NCBI GenBank assembly: GCA_022410635.1
Contig: JAJVDF010000027.1
Coordinates: forward strand, 3,635,025 to 3,699,024
From: Tretioscincus oriximinensis
Lineage: Eukaryota > Chordata > Lepidosauria > Squamata > Gymnophthalmidae
DNA length: 64,000 nucleotides
Direction: 5' to 3'
The translations under genes were made by a program, and so were the position numbers. Positions within the stretch are counted from its first letter, which is position 1, and the number at the start of each line of letters is the position of its first letter. The notes below the pieces were generated by a model. The model made no database searches. It had not been told where the DNA came from and saw only the letters and a list, made by a program, of their open reading frames with translations. Shown piece after piece: positions 46,240 to 58,350 of this stretch.

Positions 46240-46452
46240 GAGTTGGTTTTTATACCTACTTTTCTCAACCTGAAGGGAATCAAAGAGTCTTACGTTAGCT
46301 TCTGTTCTTCTCTTCACAACAGACACCTTGTGAAGTATGTGGGGCTGAGAGAACTCTGAAGAATTGTGACTAGCCCAAGATCACCCAGTTGGCTTTTGTG
46401 GAAGAGTGCAGAATCGAACAAGTTGCTTTCCCTGTTGCGTTCCAGCTACAAA
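46240..46452 (-). mobile_element. tRNA-derived SINE, tail type 2
   Basis: Minus-strand copy with B-box-like gttcgattctg, core ctgggtgatcttgggctagt, ctctcagccccacatacttc, and the 3' part gaaaagtaggtataaaaacc. It matches 24886-25086 in the tail and 54475-54720 in head and core. Confidence 0.8.
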
Positions 46453-46654
46453 TCGCATAGAGGCAACAGAGAAGGGAATGGCAAACGTAAACCAGTGATC
46501 TTCTCTTCTCTTGCCCAACAGCCTCCTAGTAGCTTNATTAGGAGTGATGAGCGAGTATTGGTGGTGGCAGACTTCTCTATTCTCCTGTCTGGTTTTTGCT
46601 CTGTAGCTGAGGAAGGTCGAAATAGAAAACACTGAGGCTGCATCCTCATATCAC

Positions 46655-46965
46655 TTTTTTTTATATATATAGCAAGACAAACATAGGAACAGACAAAATT
46701 TAGTTTACAGCAGTCTTTGTTCGAGGAACATCCTTATTGCTTCCTTCATCAAAGGATGTGCAGTGGGAGTAAGACCATATGTGATGAGCAGTCTCCATTT
46801 CCTGGCCCAGTGAAGTCTAGGTTGGATTCCAGTAGCCAAAAGTTTTTTGGCTTGTATTACATCGAAAGAGATGAATTCAATAATGTAGCTCCACCATAGA
46901 TCCAAGGTCCATTGCTGCTGATCTTTCCAGTATGACATGTTATTACAGGAACCTGTTTAAGAGCT
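46655..46965 (-). mobile_element. L1-like LINE 3' fragment
   Basis: The minus-strand frame reads WKDQQQWTLDLWWSYIIEFI, then QPRLHWARKWRLLI, then FLEQRLL and a stop. This corresponds to the W-rich block and end of the fragments at 3-503 and 43044-43526. It is more diverged, so either older or from another subfamily. The 3' end lies near the T/A-rich stretch at 46655-46670. Confidence 0.7.
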
Positions 46966-48325
46966 ATTAAATTAAATACTTTATTTAAGATCTATTCCAA
47001 GTGTTTACATTTGCTGAATATTATAGTTTTATGTGTAATTTTGTCTTGTTCTAACCTTTACTGGAATTGGCGATGATAAAGTTTAAGTAAAGATGACTTC
47101 AGAAGGAGGGGGAAAAAGGTTGAGGAAAATCAATCAGGCTCTAAATGAAATAGGAAAAGAAAAATGATCTATTTTATGCAGTAATTTTGCAAGAATTACT
47201 AAAACGGTGGCACTGCTTTTATGGAAGTACTTTGCATACCATTTGTTTCCATGAATTAGATAAACAATGTGCATTACTTCAGTTCTTATTTTGTAAGTAT
47301 AGGGAAATACAGTATAGTTACTGGTTGTGAAATCTGGCAAATTTGGAGAAATTTCAGCAAAGAATAGTTACAATTCTGAATTAGCAAATGTGTGCGAGTG
47401 TGTGTGAGTGAGAGAGAGAGAATGAAGGGGGGGCGAGAATATTTTTTGAAGGTGGAGTTAATTAAATTCCTCTGGTAGTTTGTTCTACTGCATTCTTTTA
47501 TAGTTGTTCTTGATAGTATAAATCAATTCTTGTTGGACACTATTTTAACATTGCTTGAATTGATCAAATATCAATTATGTGGATTATCTCTTCCCATGTT
47601 GGCCTGAATCATTCAATCTGGCTCACTATAGACTGTGAATCACCAATCCTCAGATATTCACTTTAGAAGATCTGCATGGAACCCACTATGGACTCATATT
47701 TTGATATTATTTAAGCCTCAAATCAGTACACAACATATCAAATTTTGCATGAGGTCTTTTGCATGAGGTCTGAAGTGTATTCATTGACATAATTTTCTCA
47801 GGCTCACTTCATCCAAATTTGCATGGCCTAAAATGCTGGACTATGCCTTGCTCTCATTTTCCATCTTAACAAGCTTATCTTCTATCTTGGCTTATCACAA
47901 GATTCTGTATTCCCATGAGGGAAGGAACATTCTAGTATACCTAATTTGATATGTCTGTAACAAGTCTCAAGCATTTGTGTATGGGAATGTTAAGGGAATG
48001 CACTTTTGGCAGTTACTAGGTTGTTGATGGGAGTGTAGAATAGTTCTTATTAGTTAACCAACATGTAGCTTCTATTTTTTTAAAAAAAACATTTTGATTA
48101 CTTCTGAGTTTCAGATTTTCCATAAGACAGATTGATGGTCAATGCAGCAGGCAACATGATCGATATTATGAAATTTGATGTGAAGTGAAATCTTCACACA
48201 AAACCTACCAGTATGAATGAACCTTCCATCTTACTGCTTTTCCATAACTTAAACATCTAGCTATGAGCATGGATGGAAGAACATATATAACTAGAGGCTC
48301 TACAGAAAGAACCTTGAATACTTAA
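46966..48325. other. Noncoding DNA, no gene seen
   Basis: AT-rich; short TG/GA microsatellite at 47390-47420. No coding signal. Confidence 0.5.
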
Positions 48326-48329
48326 ATAC

Positions 48330-48778
48330 AAATCATGCATGGGATGGACAGGGTGAATAGAGAAAAAATGTTTTCTCTATCACACAACACAAGGACCAGA
48401 GGGTACTCCTTAAAACTGTTGGGTAGAAAAGTGAGAACAGACAAAGGAAAGTATTTTTTCACCCAGAGGGTCATCGGCCTGTGGAATTTACTTCCTGAAG
48501 AGGTAGTGGTAGCTTGGATAGTTTCAAGACAGGACTAGACAGGTTTATGGAGACCAAGGGTATAAATGGATACTAGGATGGATGTCTGGATGTTGCCTCC
48601 AGGATGGAGCAACAGGTAGTGCTCCTGAAATGCCATTTGCAGGGAGTCATGAACAGGAGCATATTTTGCTTCCCTCTGTTTGGACTGCTCAGGTGCATCT
48701 GGTAGGCCTCTGTGTGACACAGAATGCTGGACTTGATCCAGTATGGCTCTTCTTATGTTCTTATGTTCTTATGTACGG
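48330..48778 (+). mobile_element. CR1-like LINE 3' end (copy E)
   Basis: Well preserved copy. It encodes HGMDRVNREKMF, then TRGYSLKLLGRKVRT, then FFTQRVIGLWNLLPEEVV in one frame. The untranslated end carries a short internal deletion near 48737 compared with copies B and C. It ends in three TTCTTATG units. Confidence 0.88.
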
Positions 48779-48779
48779 C

Positions 48780-50730
48780 CTGAGATACATGTTGAAAAGT
48801 GTGATAACCATTGTAGATGAAAGAACCAACATTAGGGTGAGATATTGAAGCTTACTCATGAAAAAAATTGTGCTCTCAAAATCTCTCCGTCTCTTTTGTT
48901 TTACTTTGGCTGAAATGAATTTTCAATGAATCAAGTAATTAACCTTTGCTCACAAATGCAGGGCCATTTTTCACAGCATCCTCTTTCCCACATACATATA
49001 ATGATCACTTCTAATACAAGGTTTGAGACTTTAACTTGTATATTTAAAATAATTTCACAAAGTGGAGGTTGGTAAATATCTTTAATTACAGTTAGTGGAG
49101 GTAGGTTTTGAGTGCTGTTTTAATCTCCTGGATGGTTCTGAGGATTAAATTAGATTTATGCATTTGCACTATAAAAGTAGAATTGTGAAAGCAAGCAAAC
49201 TGAGTGTGCGAGAGATAATTGCATTTGTGTGAGTTGCCTTGGGGCAACACTTATTGGATTGAGCTCAGCACTAGTTATACACTGCCAAAGCAGTTTGCAT
49301 TTTTATGTAGCTGTGCAATAGAATTTAGATTTTATGCACAATTAGGTATGTATTGATGTATAGTTTGTATGTAGGCTTAGGCAATAAAACACACAGTGTG
49401 ACTCTCTAGAGTAACTTTTTGCTTGAAGGTGGGAGAAAAAGAGTTGGATAAATTCAGATTCAGTAAAGTAATTGTAGCTTTCCACTGGCTATAATCCTCA
49501 TCCTTACAACATCAATATTCGTCAGCACATTTCTTGCTGCTTTTTTAGAGTATCCTGTGAAGTATACTCTAAGTGAAGGGATGGAGGCATGTTAAAGCTT
49601 TTTAAATGGATATATTCTTCTGACCTGAATGCCCTCATTTTCCTTCATTTGCTTCCGTACCAATTAAGGAATTGGACTTCATGTTGCATAGTTTATTTTT
49701 ATTCCAGCTTTTAGCCAGGGGCTCTTGGTTTACTGTATTTCCTATTAAGATGAAATGCCCTCCCTCCGTGCATATTTCATATATTAAACAGATAATGATA
49801 GTCATAATGTATAACACTTTATGGAACATTCTCATGGGTTTTGCAATCTCACACAGTTGGTAGATTTTACCATGCTATGAGAACCCAGAGGCACATGATA
49901 AAGCAATTTTATTTATTTATTCAGTTTGTTCCCCACTGTATCATTCCAGTGTTTAGAGCATCCTGCAGAAATTTGAAACATCAGTAAAATGCAAATAAAA
50001 TAATCAAACCCTTAAGATGTTTAAAATAAAAAATAAAAAAACCAGAGAAGCATTCAGCTGTCTTACTTTGTAGGGTTTCCTGTGTAATGCTTTGCATATT
50101 TATTTAGAAACTAGTAGAATAAGCAATTGCCTGAATTTAATGCAATAGGAGTTCTAGCTTATTCTTCTCCCCAGTTGATGTTCCTCCTTCCCTCTTCTTG
50201 TGTTATTCCTACCCTGTTGTGCTGGGTTCCATGGCAACCACCGCAGGCCTGGCTGTGGCTTTGGAGCATTGACTACAATTCTGAATTGTATTTAGATCTC
50301 TGCAAACTTTGAAGAAAGCAGAAAGCCCTTGTAGGGTATATTATCTGTGTTACTGTATTATTTCATGTGTAGTCCTTTGTAAAATTGAGGCCACTGAGGA
50401 AGATCAAAATGCATTTGGCCACTTGTACATCTATCCCTGAGTGCATTCCTCAAATACAATATCAAAATACATCATCTTAAAACCAGCCCCCTTTCTTCAA
50501 GATTCTTCTTAGACTCAAAACACTTTTTAATTTATCTGGACTTACTAGGGTTTTTTTTAATTATGTTTTATTTACCTTGAATATATGTATTAAATTTTGT
50601 ATCAGTTTTCCACAGACTACACTCCTGATATATTTTTGAACATTTGAATGGTGCCCTTGTGGGGCTGAGGATTTTCTCTTTGTTTCAGTTATATTTTTTG
50701 TGACATTCTTTTTGTTTTTATAACTTTTAT
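48780..50730. other. Noncoding DNA, no gene seen
   Basis: AT-rich unique-looking sequence. A short ATTT run at 49909-49922 may mark an old LINE end. No gene. Confidence 0.5.
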
Positions 50731-50734
50731 ACTG

Positions 50735-51030
50735 TTGAAGACATTCCAGGCACAGCCAATGGAGTGGGAATCCAGGGTAGGGCCTTCTCGGTGGTTGTCC
50801 CCCGTCTTTTGAATAGTCTCCTCCTCAAAGTGAATCTGTCATCATTGTATGGTTTTAGAAGATCCTTGAAGACGCACCTCTTTCCCTAATGTCACCTCTA
50901 ATGTCATCTCTGTCCCTACTTTTAAATATTGTTTTATACTGTTTTAATTTTGTAGTGATGTTTTACTGTTTTGGCCACCCTGAGACCTTTGGATGTAGGG
51001 CAGGGTATAAGTATAAATCAATAAATAATA
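50735..51030 (+). mobile_element. L2-like LINE 3' end
   Basis: It contains tagggccttctcggtggttg, the reading LLKVNLSSLYGFRRSLKTHLF, and the tail ccaccctgagacctttggat followed by gtagggcagggtataagtat and aataaata. It is nearly the mirror of the minus-strand copy at 57375-57722, with the same blocks in the same order. Confidence 0.85.
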
Positions 51031-52520
51031 GGATTTTTCCAAATGTTTAGAGAGAAATGTTTGTTATGTGGCATACCTGCTTATAAATGGTACATTAGAT
51101 TCTTTCTATACTTATCTTTAGTCAAGAACAAAGATACATTGTAATATACATGGAGCATAATCCTGATCAGGGAAGCCCAGGTTGTGACTATCAAGTGGCT
51201 ATTTGATCCTTATCAGGGGTGTACACCAGAGGAACATAGTTTGGAGAAGTATCATCAATAGGTTCTGAGATTAGGAACCTCGAGATCTCGGTATCTGACA
51301 CACTATTATATGTGTGAGTTTTGAAGCTGTGGCATGGGTTAGTTTGGACTATCACTATCGTGCAAGCAGCACTGATCCCTCCTATGCTCTTCTATTGAAT
51401 TTGGCNATTCGAAATCGACTGATTCCAATCACAGGGCTTTCATTGCAGAAAAGTCTATAGACTTCTAATGGCCAGGACACTGTCCTCATCACTCCTTGAC
51501 ATATTAAAATTGTATGAAGAAAATAAAAAATTTAGGAAACTACTAAGACCCATGTGTAATTCATTTTTCTAGGCTTATGTTCTTTTTCAAATGCCAAATA
51601 GGTCTCCAGGTGCTTCCCACATGCCTGCTGAGTTAAACCCAGTAAATAATTAATTGAAGGCTTTTAGGTATGAGCCAATCTACACTTTAATACATGAAAG
51701 CATAAATGTTTGGCCTGAATTTCAGTTTTCCTCTTAAGGGAAAAGATCATTGGGATTTCAGTCTGAGAACAAAGTAGAAAAGCTGGAAAATAGTGACATG
51801 AGCCATACTATGCTACAGGAAAGATTATGGCAACGGTTTGTATTATAAATGCTACAAAGCATAGTAATTTAAAGTATGTTAACTACAATAAACATAACTA
51901 ATCCAGAGTTTACACAAGCTTAAATTATTTTTAGTAGTTTTCCAAAGTAAATTCTTTTATTTTCTCCTCTGTCATGATGAAAATTGGTATATATGTGAAG
52001 CCAGAAACTATTTTTGAAAGGCTATTTTCTGTATCTATTTTGAGTTTTAAAGTACACCCTGGAATCCATGACAAGTAGCTTGTACACATGGCATAGAGGC
52101 TGGGGCATTATAATGTGAAGCCTCACGATTTCATCTATACAAACAGTTTGTTAGCCCATATCAAAACGAGATTAAGATGTTTCCATAGTTTTAGTTATAC
52201 TTGGTAACATGTATGCTTTTGATTACATGGTCTTTGTTAGTAGAAAAGTCCAATTGTAGAACAAACAGCCCAGATAGTCCAGAAAAGACCAGAACATGTA
52301 AAAATAAATGGGAATCAGTAAAACAATATTTAGAAAATAGTTTAGATAATGCATCAAAATTATGTAGATTAAGACAAATATTTGCACTGTAAATAAGTTA
52401 TATGGTATGTGTGGACACTTGCCTGGAACCTGAGGAGAGGGTGGAGGGTTTAATTTTTATTGCATTATATTGTATGTTCTTTATTAAATTATTGTGTGTG
52501 AGGTTAGTTTGGATGTATAT
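51031..52520. other. Noncoding DNA, no gene seen
   Basis: No recognisable gene or repeat; ambiguous base at 51406. Confidence 0.5.
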
Positions 52521-52521
52521 G

Positions 52522-52599
52522 TACTGCTCAAAACAATTAAGGGAACACTTTAACATAACAGCGTATGTTAAAGTGTTCCCTTAATTGTTTTGTGCAGTA
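52522..52599. mobile_element. Tc1-type mini-MITE, full copy
   Basis: A 78-base near-perfect palindrome. Left arm TACTGCTCAAAACAATTAAG continuing gggaacactttaacat; right arm the inverse, ending ttgtgcagta; central loop aacagcg. The right flank begins TA; the left flank reads TG, so the expected TA duplication is mutated on one side. It is the same family as the copy at 29507. Confidence 0.9.
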
Positions 52600-52859
52600 T
52601 ATAATGGTTCTAGACTTCTTTAATTCCAGGCAGACTCTCCCATTCAGTAGAGTCAGAACTACAAAATTCTCAGTTTCCGCAGTTACTGAAACTAGCTATT
52701 TATTAAACATTCAACCCTTTAATTATAATAACTACAGATATACATTGTTCTGTTAATACCTGTGGTTCACGAGCTCTGCCACAAAGCTCCACATTCAAGC
52801 CATTTCCCTAGCAGATCTTTCTCAGAACTCCTCTCCCTGCTCTAAGGCGCAAACCCCAC

Positions 52860-53245
52860 AGATGATTTTCTGCACATTGGGTATGCCATTACCTTCTGTC
52901 GGCACACAGGACCAGTGTCCAGTGTTCCATGTACTAAAAAGGTCTTTGCTGCAGAGTAAATAGCCACCATATGTTATATATGATTCAGCAACAGGTGTTT
53001 GTAAAATCTAAAAGAATGCTACCTCTGGAGCTTCAAAATACAAATTGTAAAAAGCTCATTGGCTCCTGTTGAACAGAGACTGCTTGGGAATTGTATGCAG
53101 GCTCACAGAAATCTGTTAGTCATTGTAGTCAGGCAAGCACATCAATGCCCAATTCGTATGCTGAGAGTCACAGGCAGCTTGGAAGCCTTAAGGTAGGCGG
53201 GAATAAGTTTTGGACACTTTTTTTTAAGTGGGGCAGACCCTGTCA
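52860..53245 (+). repeat. Unidentified dispersed repeat, copy 2
   Basis: Collinear with 31975-32385 (see the shared blocks there). Both copies are in the same orientation and moderately diverged. No coding capacity; family unknown. Confidence 0.7.
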
Positions 53246-53754
53246 AGTTCCCTAACTTTCATTCCCAACTCCTCTTTTAAGCTCCTTCCCCCAGCCTGTA
53301 AGGCGTTGGCTCTAACCTTAAAGGAACAGTTAATTTTAAGTCAACTCATTATACTGGCTATAGGTCAGTTCCTAACATGTCCCTGGAAGAAGATATGGCA
53401 AACCAGTTCAGTATATCAGCCTAGGACATTGTATGGTCATGCCCAATGGGCAGCCATTCTTTGCTTTCAAAGGTGGTTGACATATCCTTTCCTTGATTAA
53501 GTGGAACTTAATGTTTTGACCCATATTGTAATCTGCAGTGTTTCATATAATCTCAGCACAAAGATCTACATTTACTGGCGAAGGTGATTTCTTTGCAGGT
53601 TCATGGGTTCATTGATAGGGACTGAAAGTGCCTTTGTTCAGGCTTGAAAAAAGCCCCTTTGATACCGATTATAGCTGGAAATAGGGGTACATGATTACCG
53701 TGAGGTACTTTCTACTACTGTGCATGGAAATGCAAAAAGTTGCTTTTCTAGTTA
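53246..53754. other. Noncoding DNA, no gene seen
   Basis: No motif-bearing reading frame; the 90-codon frame starting at 53228 is unrecognised and lies partly in the repeat tail. Confidence 0.45.
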
Positions 53755-53935
53755 TTATTTATTATTATTTATATATTTATTTATTTATTTACATTTTTAT
53801 ATCGCCCTATACCCGTAGGTCTCAGGGCGGTTAACAATAAAACCATCATTTTTAACATATTAAAAACAGCCTTTTCTAAAAACGGGGAAAGGGCAATGTT
53901 GCCTCTATGGCAACTGTCCATCCATCCCAATAAAA
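53755..53935 (-). mobile_element. L2-like LINE 3' end, short
   Basis: On the minus strand the tail is present: ccgccctgagacctacgggt-like sequence, then tatagggcgatataaa and AAATAAATAAAT. It is preceded by a short untranslated segment that differs from the copy at 50735. Confidence 0.7.
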
Positions 53936-54474
53936 TATTTTTCAGAAAAGGAAGAAAAACAGAAAATCTCCAACGAACACATCTGTTTTATAAATTTAGC
54001 AGTGCATGTAGGCAACAGAACTGCATCTTGTAATAGTAAATTGTGCTGGAGTTATGCTTCACACTGATGGATTTTCACCAAGTGAAGTGTCAGGGAGGGT
54101 AAAATATGTGATTATCAATTTTGTATATAGCAGGGCTTGACTCATTTATTTTTACTGTAGCAATTGCTTACAACTATCAATAGGTGATTATTATGTATTT
54201 CATTGCGTTCTTCAAAGTCTGAAGGACGATTTTCAAGCTGTCAAGGAATTGCACAGTAAATTACATCCCCAGGTCAATGTTTATTTGAAATTAGTTAGTC
54301 ATATGAAAATTGTCTTGACTTTTTATGTACTATTACTTGGTAGAGTTACTTACTACCAAAAAAGAGGGGTCAGGAGTTATTCAATTCAATTACCGGTAAT
54401 TCAATTAAAAAAATTAATAAAGTTTTTTAATGGGTGTGGAAAAGTTATTTCCCTCCCCTAGATGATAAAAGAGG
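53936..54474. other. Noncoding DNA, no gene seen
   Basis: AT-rich, no coding or repeat signal identified. Confidence 0.45.
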
Positions 54475-54720
54475 GATAGTTTGGTGTAGTGGTTAGAGTG
54501 TTGGACTCGTACCTGGTAGTCTCCCGGTTCGATTCCCCACTCCTCCATGAAAGCCAACTTGGTGACCTTGGGCCAGTCACAGTTCTTTAGAACTCTCTCA
54601 GCCCCACAGGGTGTCTGTTGTGGAGAAAGCAACAAAAGCTATGTGCGCCACCCTATGGTTGGCAGCCCTGAGACCTTTGGGTATAGTCCCCACCCATTAA
54701 ACCTGGCTTTTGTGTGTGAG
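54475..54720 (+). mobile_element. tRNA-derived SINE with L2-like tail
   Basis: The head reads tgtagtggttagagtgttgg (A box) and, about 35 bases on, ggttcgattcc (B box), the internal pol III promoter of a tRNA. The core is tggtgaccttgggccagtca, then ctctcagccccacagggtg. The 3' part ends gcagccctgagacctttggg-tatag, the same tail as the L2-like LINE ends. The A-rich or repeated terminal units are missing. Confidence 0.88.
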
Positions 54721-57240
54721 AGAACCTTTATACTAAATAGATCACAAATCTTCGCATTTTATCAACGTTTCTGAGAAAATGATGGGCATTCTAGGGATAG
54801 ATTATATGAAAAACTTGCTATTTTTAGATAAATTAATTGCTGCTTATAAGTGGACATTGTTTCGTCTGTCTTGTCGTGAAGTCTATTTGAAATTACGACC
54901 TCGTTTAGTGCAATATTACAAATTTCGCTACTGTTAATAAAAACTTTTCCCATAAATTAGTTAATATTGATAATATGAACAGGAAGATAATAAGAGTTAC
55001 CTGGATCTAGGTAATGATTTGCTTAGTATGGCTATTAATCAACTGGATTGGAAGTTATGTATGGAAGAGAACGTATGCCAAATAATTAATGCCATTATTG
55101 GTAATTTGCTAGAAAAGTTGTATGGTGACTCCTTGCATGCTCACACTTTTATTACATTCAGTGATTTGTGTTACTTTCTTTTCTGCAATCTTGGCAAATT
55201 TCAAGGGCAACTTGGCAGCAGTGTTGCAGCCTGTCTATGAATAGTCTTCTTTACAGAAATGAAACTAAATCCTTGTGCTTCTTTTAAAAATGCAATTAGC
55301 AAGGCAGGAATTTACAGATAGGTGACTTCTTAACAGAAAATGAAATGTTTCCTTCCCTTGGGTCTTTTCCAATGCATTTCTAGTTTTCATGTTACTGTCT
55401 TCTTGTTCAAACAAAGTATTCTGATCATTACATTAAACATAGCTAAATATCCTCACTGAGTGCTCATAGCATCTGACTTTATGAGCTAACTCAGACCAAA
55501 TATTTGTTTGTAAAGCAGNAGCACTGAGCTGTAGTATAATGGCACAAAACTGAGTGCTTGCAAAGATATTCCCTTGTAAAACAGGAGCTAGTAAAGCAAT
55601 GTCTATCTGTATTCTAGATACTGAGTTATGTTTTCCGGGAATAATCCATAATGCAACTCACGTGAGAATTTGTCTGGTTAGAGTTTTCCAGGTCCAAATG
55701 ACAGTAACCCATTTATTGCGTATTTCACTTCAAATGAGAGATCTGAAAGATTTCTAGGTGACTAGTGTGATGGAATACTTGGAGACTAAACATTAGATTT
55801 GGCCCTTTTTTCATTTATCACTAGTTAGCCTTGAGTAGCCATACTGGATTGGACAAAAGAAAGATGTAGGGGAAAAACAGTAATTGTACTATGTTCTGAA
55901 AGAAATCGTTCATGAGCCATGCCATAATTACCTTCCTCCTGTCACAAACAAACCTTTAAGCAGAACAGACGAGCTACCAGGATCATAGAACAGAGATGAG
56001 TTACCTCCTGGCTGCTCAGCTCTATGATCCTGTAATACTGGGCATACTCAGTGGGGTCTAAAGCATGAAGTACATGAGAATCTCAAGCTCCTTTCTTAGC
56101 ATGAGATCCGACACTTGGAGGCTTAGAAGGGGAATACATGGTATTTTGCTAGGATGTTGGAAAATATCTGCTATCAGGAAATTGCTGATTCTCACACTTT
56201 TATTATTGATGCATGGTGAAGCCTGGTGAAAATGCCTTTAACACGTATGGCTGAACAATGAAGATGCTAGAAGATCCTGGCAAGAACCAAATGTGTACAC
56301 AGCTGTAGCTGGAACAACACCATCTGCACAAAACCTTGTGCAGTAAGGGCTAAAAAGTGACATAAAAAGCCAACTAATTCCTCTTCATGAACTATATGCT
56401 TTTGTTTTGTGCTGGGTGAAGGCAAGAATGCTGATCTCATCCTTTTACAGGAGCACTATATTAGCCTTTGGACAAAACATATTACCAGGGAGACAGTGCC
56501 ACTTGAAGTTTCAGGGAGTTAATTTATAGATCTGTATGGAATAAGAGAGCAGAGCTGGTCAAAATGTCAGACTCAGCAGTCATGGTGAAGTGCTTTTACC
56601 TGTTCAGACTTGACCTTGAGTGAGATCCAGGATTAAAGGTGAGGAAAATGTAAATCAATGCCTTGGCTCCAAACTTGTCATCAGCAGCAGTCTAGTAAGC
56701 CTTGGAAGAAATTACATTATGCTGAAAGATACTAAGAGGAAGGACAAATGAGATGCCTGAAACATTCCAAGTCTGTAAGATGACTTGCTTGTGGCTGCTT
56801 CAATGGGGCTCTTTTATTTTTTTTGGTGCCAGGTGACATTCACTTCACCCTAGGCTTTTAGAAATGATTCACACTAGTTTCCTCAGTGCCTTTAGAGGCA
56901 ATTTGATGTGTATTTGGAATGCTACCAAGAGAAAGTGTATTATTTAAAATAAATTATTATGAAAATTATTATTTTAAATCCATCCAGGAAGAGGTCCAGA
57001 GACCTCCACTTCATACATTGGACCATCTTAAAGGGAGACTAGCATGTTGCTTTCACACTGAACACTTAGGGTACATCCAGATGGAGGTCTTTTGTAGCAC
57101 TTTTTATTTATATACCAGTATAAAGGACTCATACCATCATTACTGGCCATCAGCAAGCACAAAGATTACCTTTCTTTTTCATGTATTCACCTAGATTTAC
57201 TTGGAAACTCTGCTGTAAAACCTAACTTGCAATTGGCTGT
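54721..57240. other. Noncoding DNA, one hairpin
   Basis: No gene seen. 55978-55997 and 56015-56032 form an imperfect inverted repeat (caggatcatagaacagag with ctcagctctatgatcctg). An ambiguous base lies at 55519. Confidence 0.5.
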
Positions 57241-57279
57241 TGCAAATCCTAGCTTGCAATTGACTGATCTATATTTATA

Positions 57280-57870
57280 TTTATTTATTTAGGCTGGTTA
57301 GCAATAGAAACCAGATTTACATATTAAAACAACAATATCTGAAAGTAAGGAAGGGAGAGCAGATTTTTCAACCAAAGGCCAAGTTTATTATTTATTATTT
57401 ATTTATACTTATACCCCGCCTTATACCCAAAGGTCTCATGGCAGCCAAAACAGTAATAACATCATTACAAAATTAAAACAGTATAAAACAATATTTAAAA
57501 GTAGGGACAGAGATGACATTTCTTCAGCCAAAGGCCAGATAAAAGAGGTGCATCTTCAAGGATCTTCTAAAACCATACAACAATGATGACAGATGCATTT
57601 CGAGGGGAATACTATTCCAAAGACAAGGGGCAACCACCGAGAAGGTCCTACCCCGAGTTCCCACTCCACTGGCTGTTAAAAGGGGTGGTAGAACCAGGAG
57701 GGCCTCCCCTGCAGATCTTAAGGCACAGGTAGGTTGGGATGGTTAAAACAGTGTGCTTCAAATATTTTCTTAATGCATACAGAGTTGATGATTGATGCAC
57801 CTCAAGGGGGAGACTGTTCTATAGTCTGAGGGTTGCCATGGAGAATGCCAGACAGGTGAATTCAAGGAGG
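57280..57870 (-). mobile_element. Outer L2-like LINE end, interrupted
   Basis: Minus-strand LINE-like tail at about 57280-57374 (ATTT-type units, then gctggttagcaatagaa). It appears to resume at about 57725-57870 (cacctcaagggggagactgt, tctgagggttgccatgg). The two halves are separated by the well preserved inner copy at 57375-57722. The pairing of the halves is an inference from position and texture. Confidence 0.5.
57375..57722 (-). mobile_element. L2-like LINE 3' end, inner copy
   Basis: On the minus strand it carries the blocks of the 50735 copy in the same order: ggaccttctcggtggttgcc, ttttagaagatccttgaaga, tgtccctacttttaaatatt, gccatgagacctttgggtat and a gtataaataaataa tail. The two copies are similar over nearly their whole length, so the family was probably active relatively recently. 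Confidence 0.88.
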
Positions 57871-58135
57871 GGAAAACTCGCTGCTAAACTTTCCTGAGTT
57901 TTTCAAGGCTGCAAGTATGTTTGTTTCTCTCATTCCCTCATTGCTTTTTTCCTATTTAAATTTTAAAGGGAAAAGCAACTGATCAATCTTCTAGCTTCCT
58001 CTTTTTCTGAAGGCCGGGAGTGAAGATCTCGGCAGCTCTCGTGAGCAAAGACTGAACATTGTGGTATGGAATGTGCATAACAATACCAAAAAAGCATAAA
58101 AGTAGCCTGCAAGCAATATTTTATCCTTCTGAACT
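57871..58135. other. Noncoding DNA
   Basis: Nothing recognised. Confidence 0.4.
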
Positions 58136-58137
58136 GT

Positions 58138-58350
58138 CTGGAACAGTCTGCCCTCTGATATTCTTCTGTCTTTCAGACAATGACAGAAGACTTTATTTTA
58201 ACCCAGGCCTTTTCAGTGTTTGTTTATTTTATGTACTATAACTGCTATAGCTTTAGTTGTTGTTTTTTTACTCCATGTTGTGTTAACCACTTTAGTATTA
58301 TCTTTTTATTGGAAAGCAACTTATAAATATGTTAAATCAATCAATAAATG
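58138..58350 (+). mobile_element. LINE 3' end, L2-group, decayed
   Basis: Contains tggaacagtctgccctctga (the NSLPL-type C-terminal reading), a T-rich untranslated part, and an end ataaatatgttaaatcaatc-aataaatg typical of L2-group tails. Diverged and short. Confidence 0.55.

Noticed and set aside
54475..54560. Possible functional tRNA gene
   Set aside because: A and B boxes are present, but the sequence continues into a SINE core and LINE-like tail and no cloverleaf acceptor stem closes.
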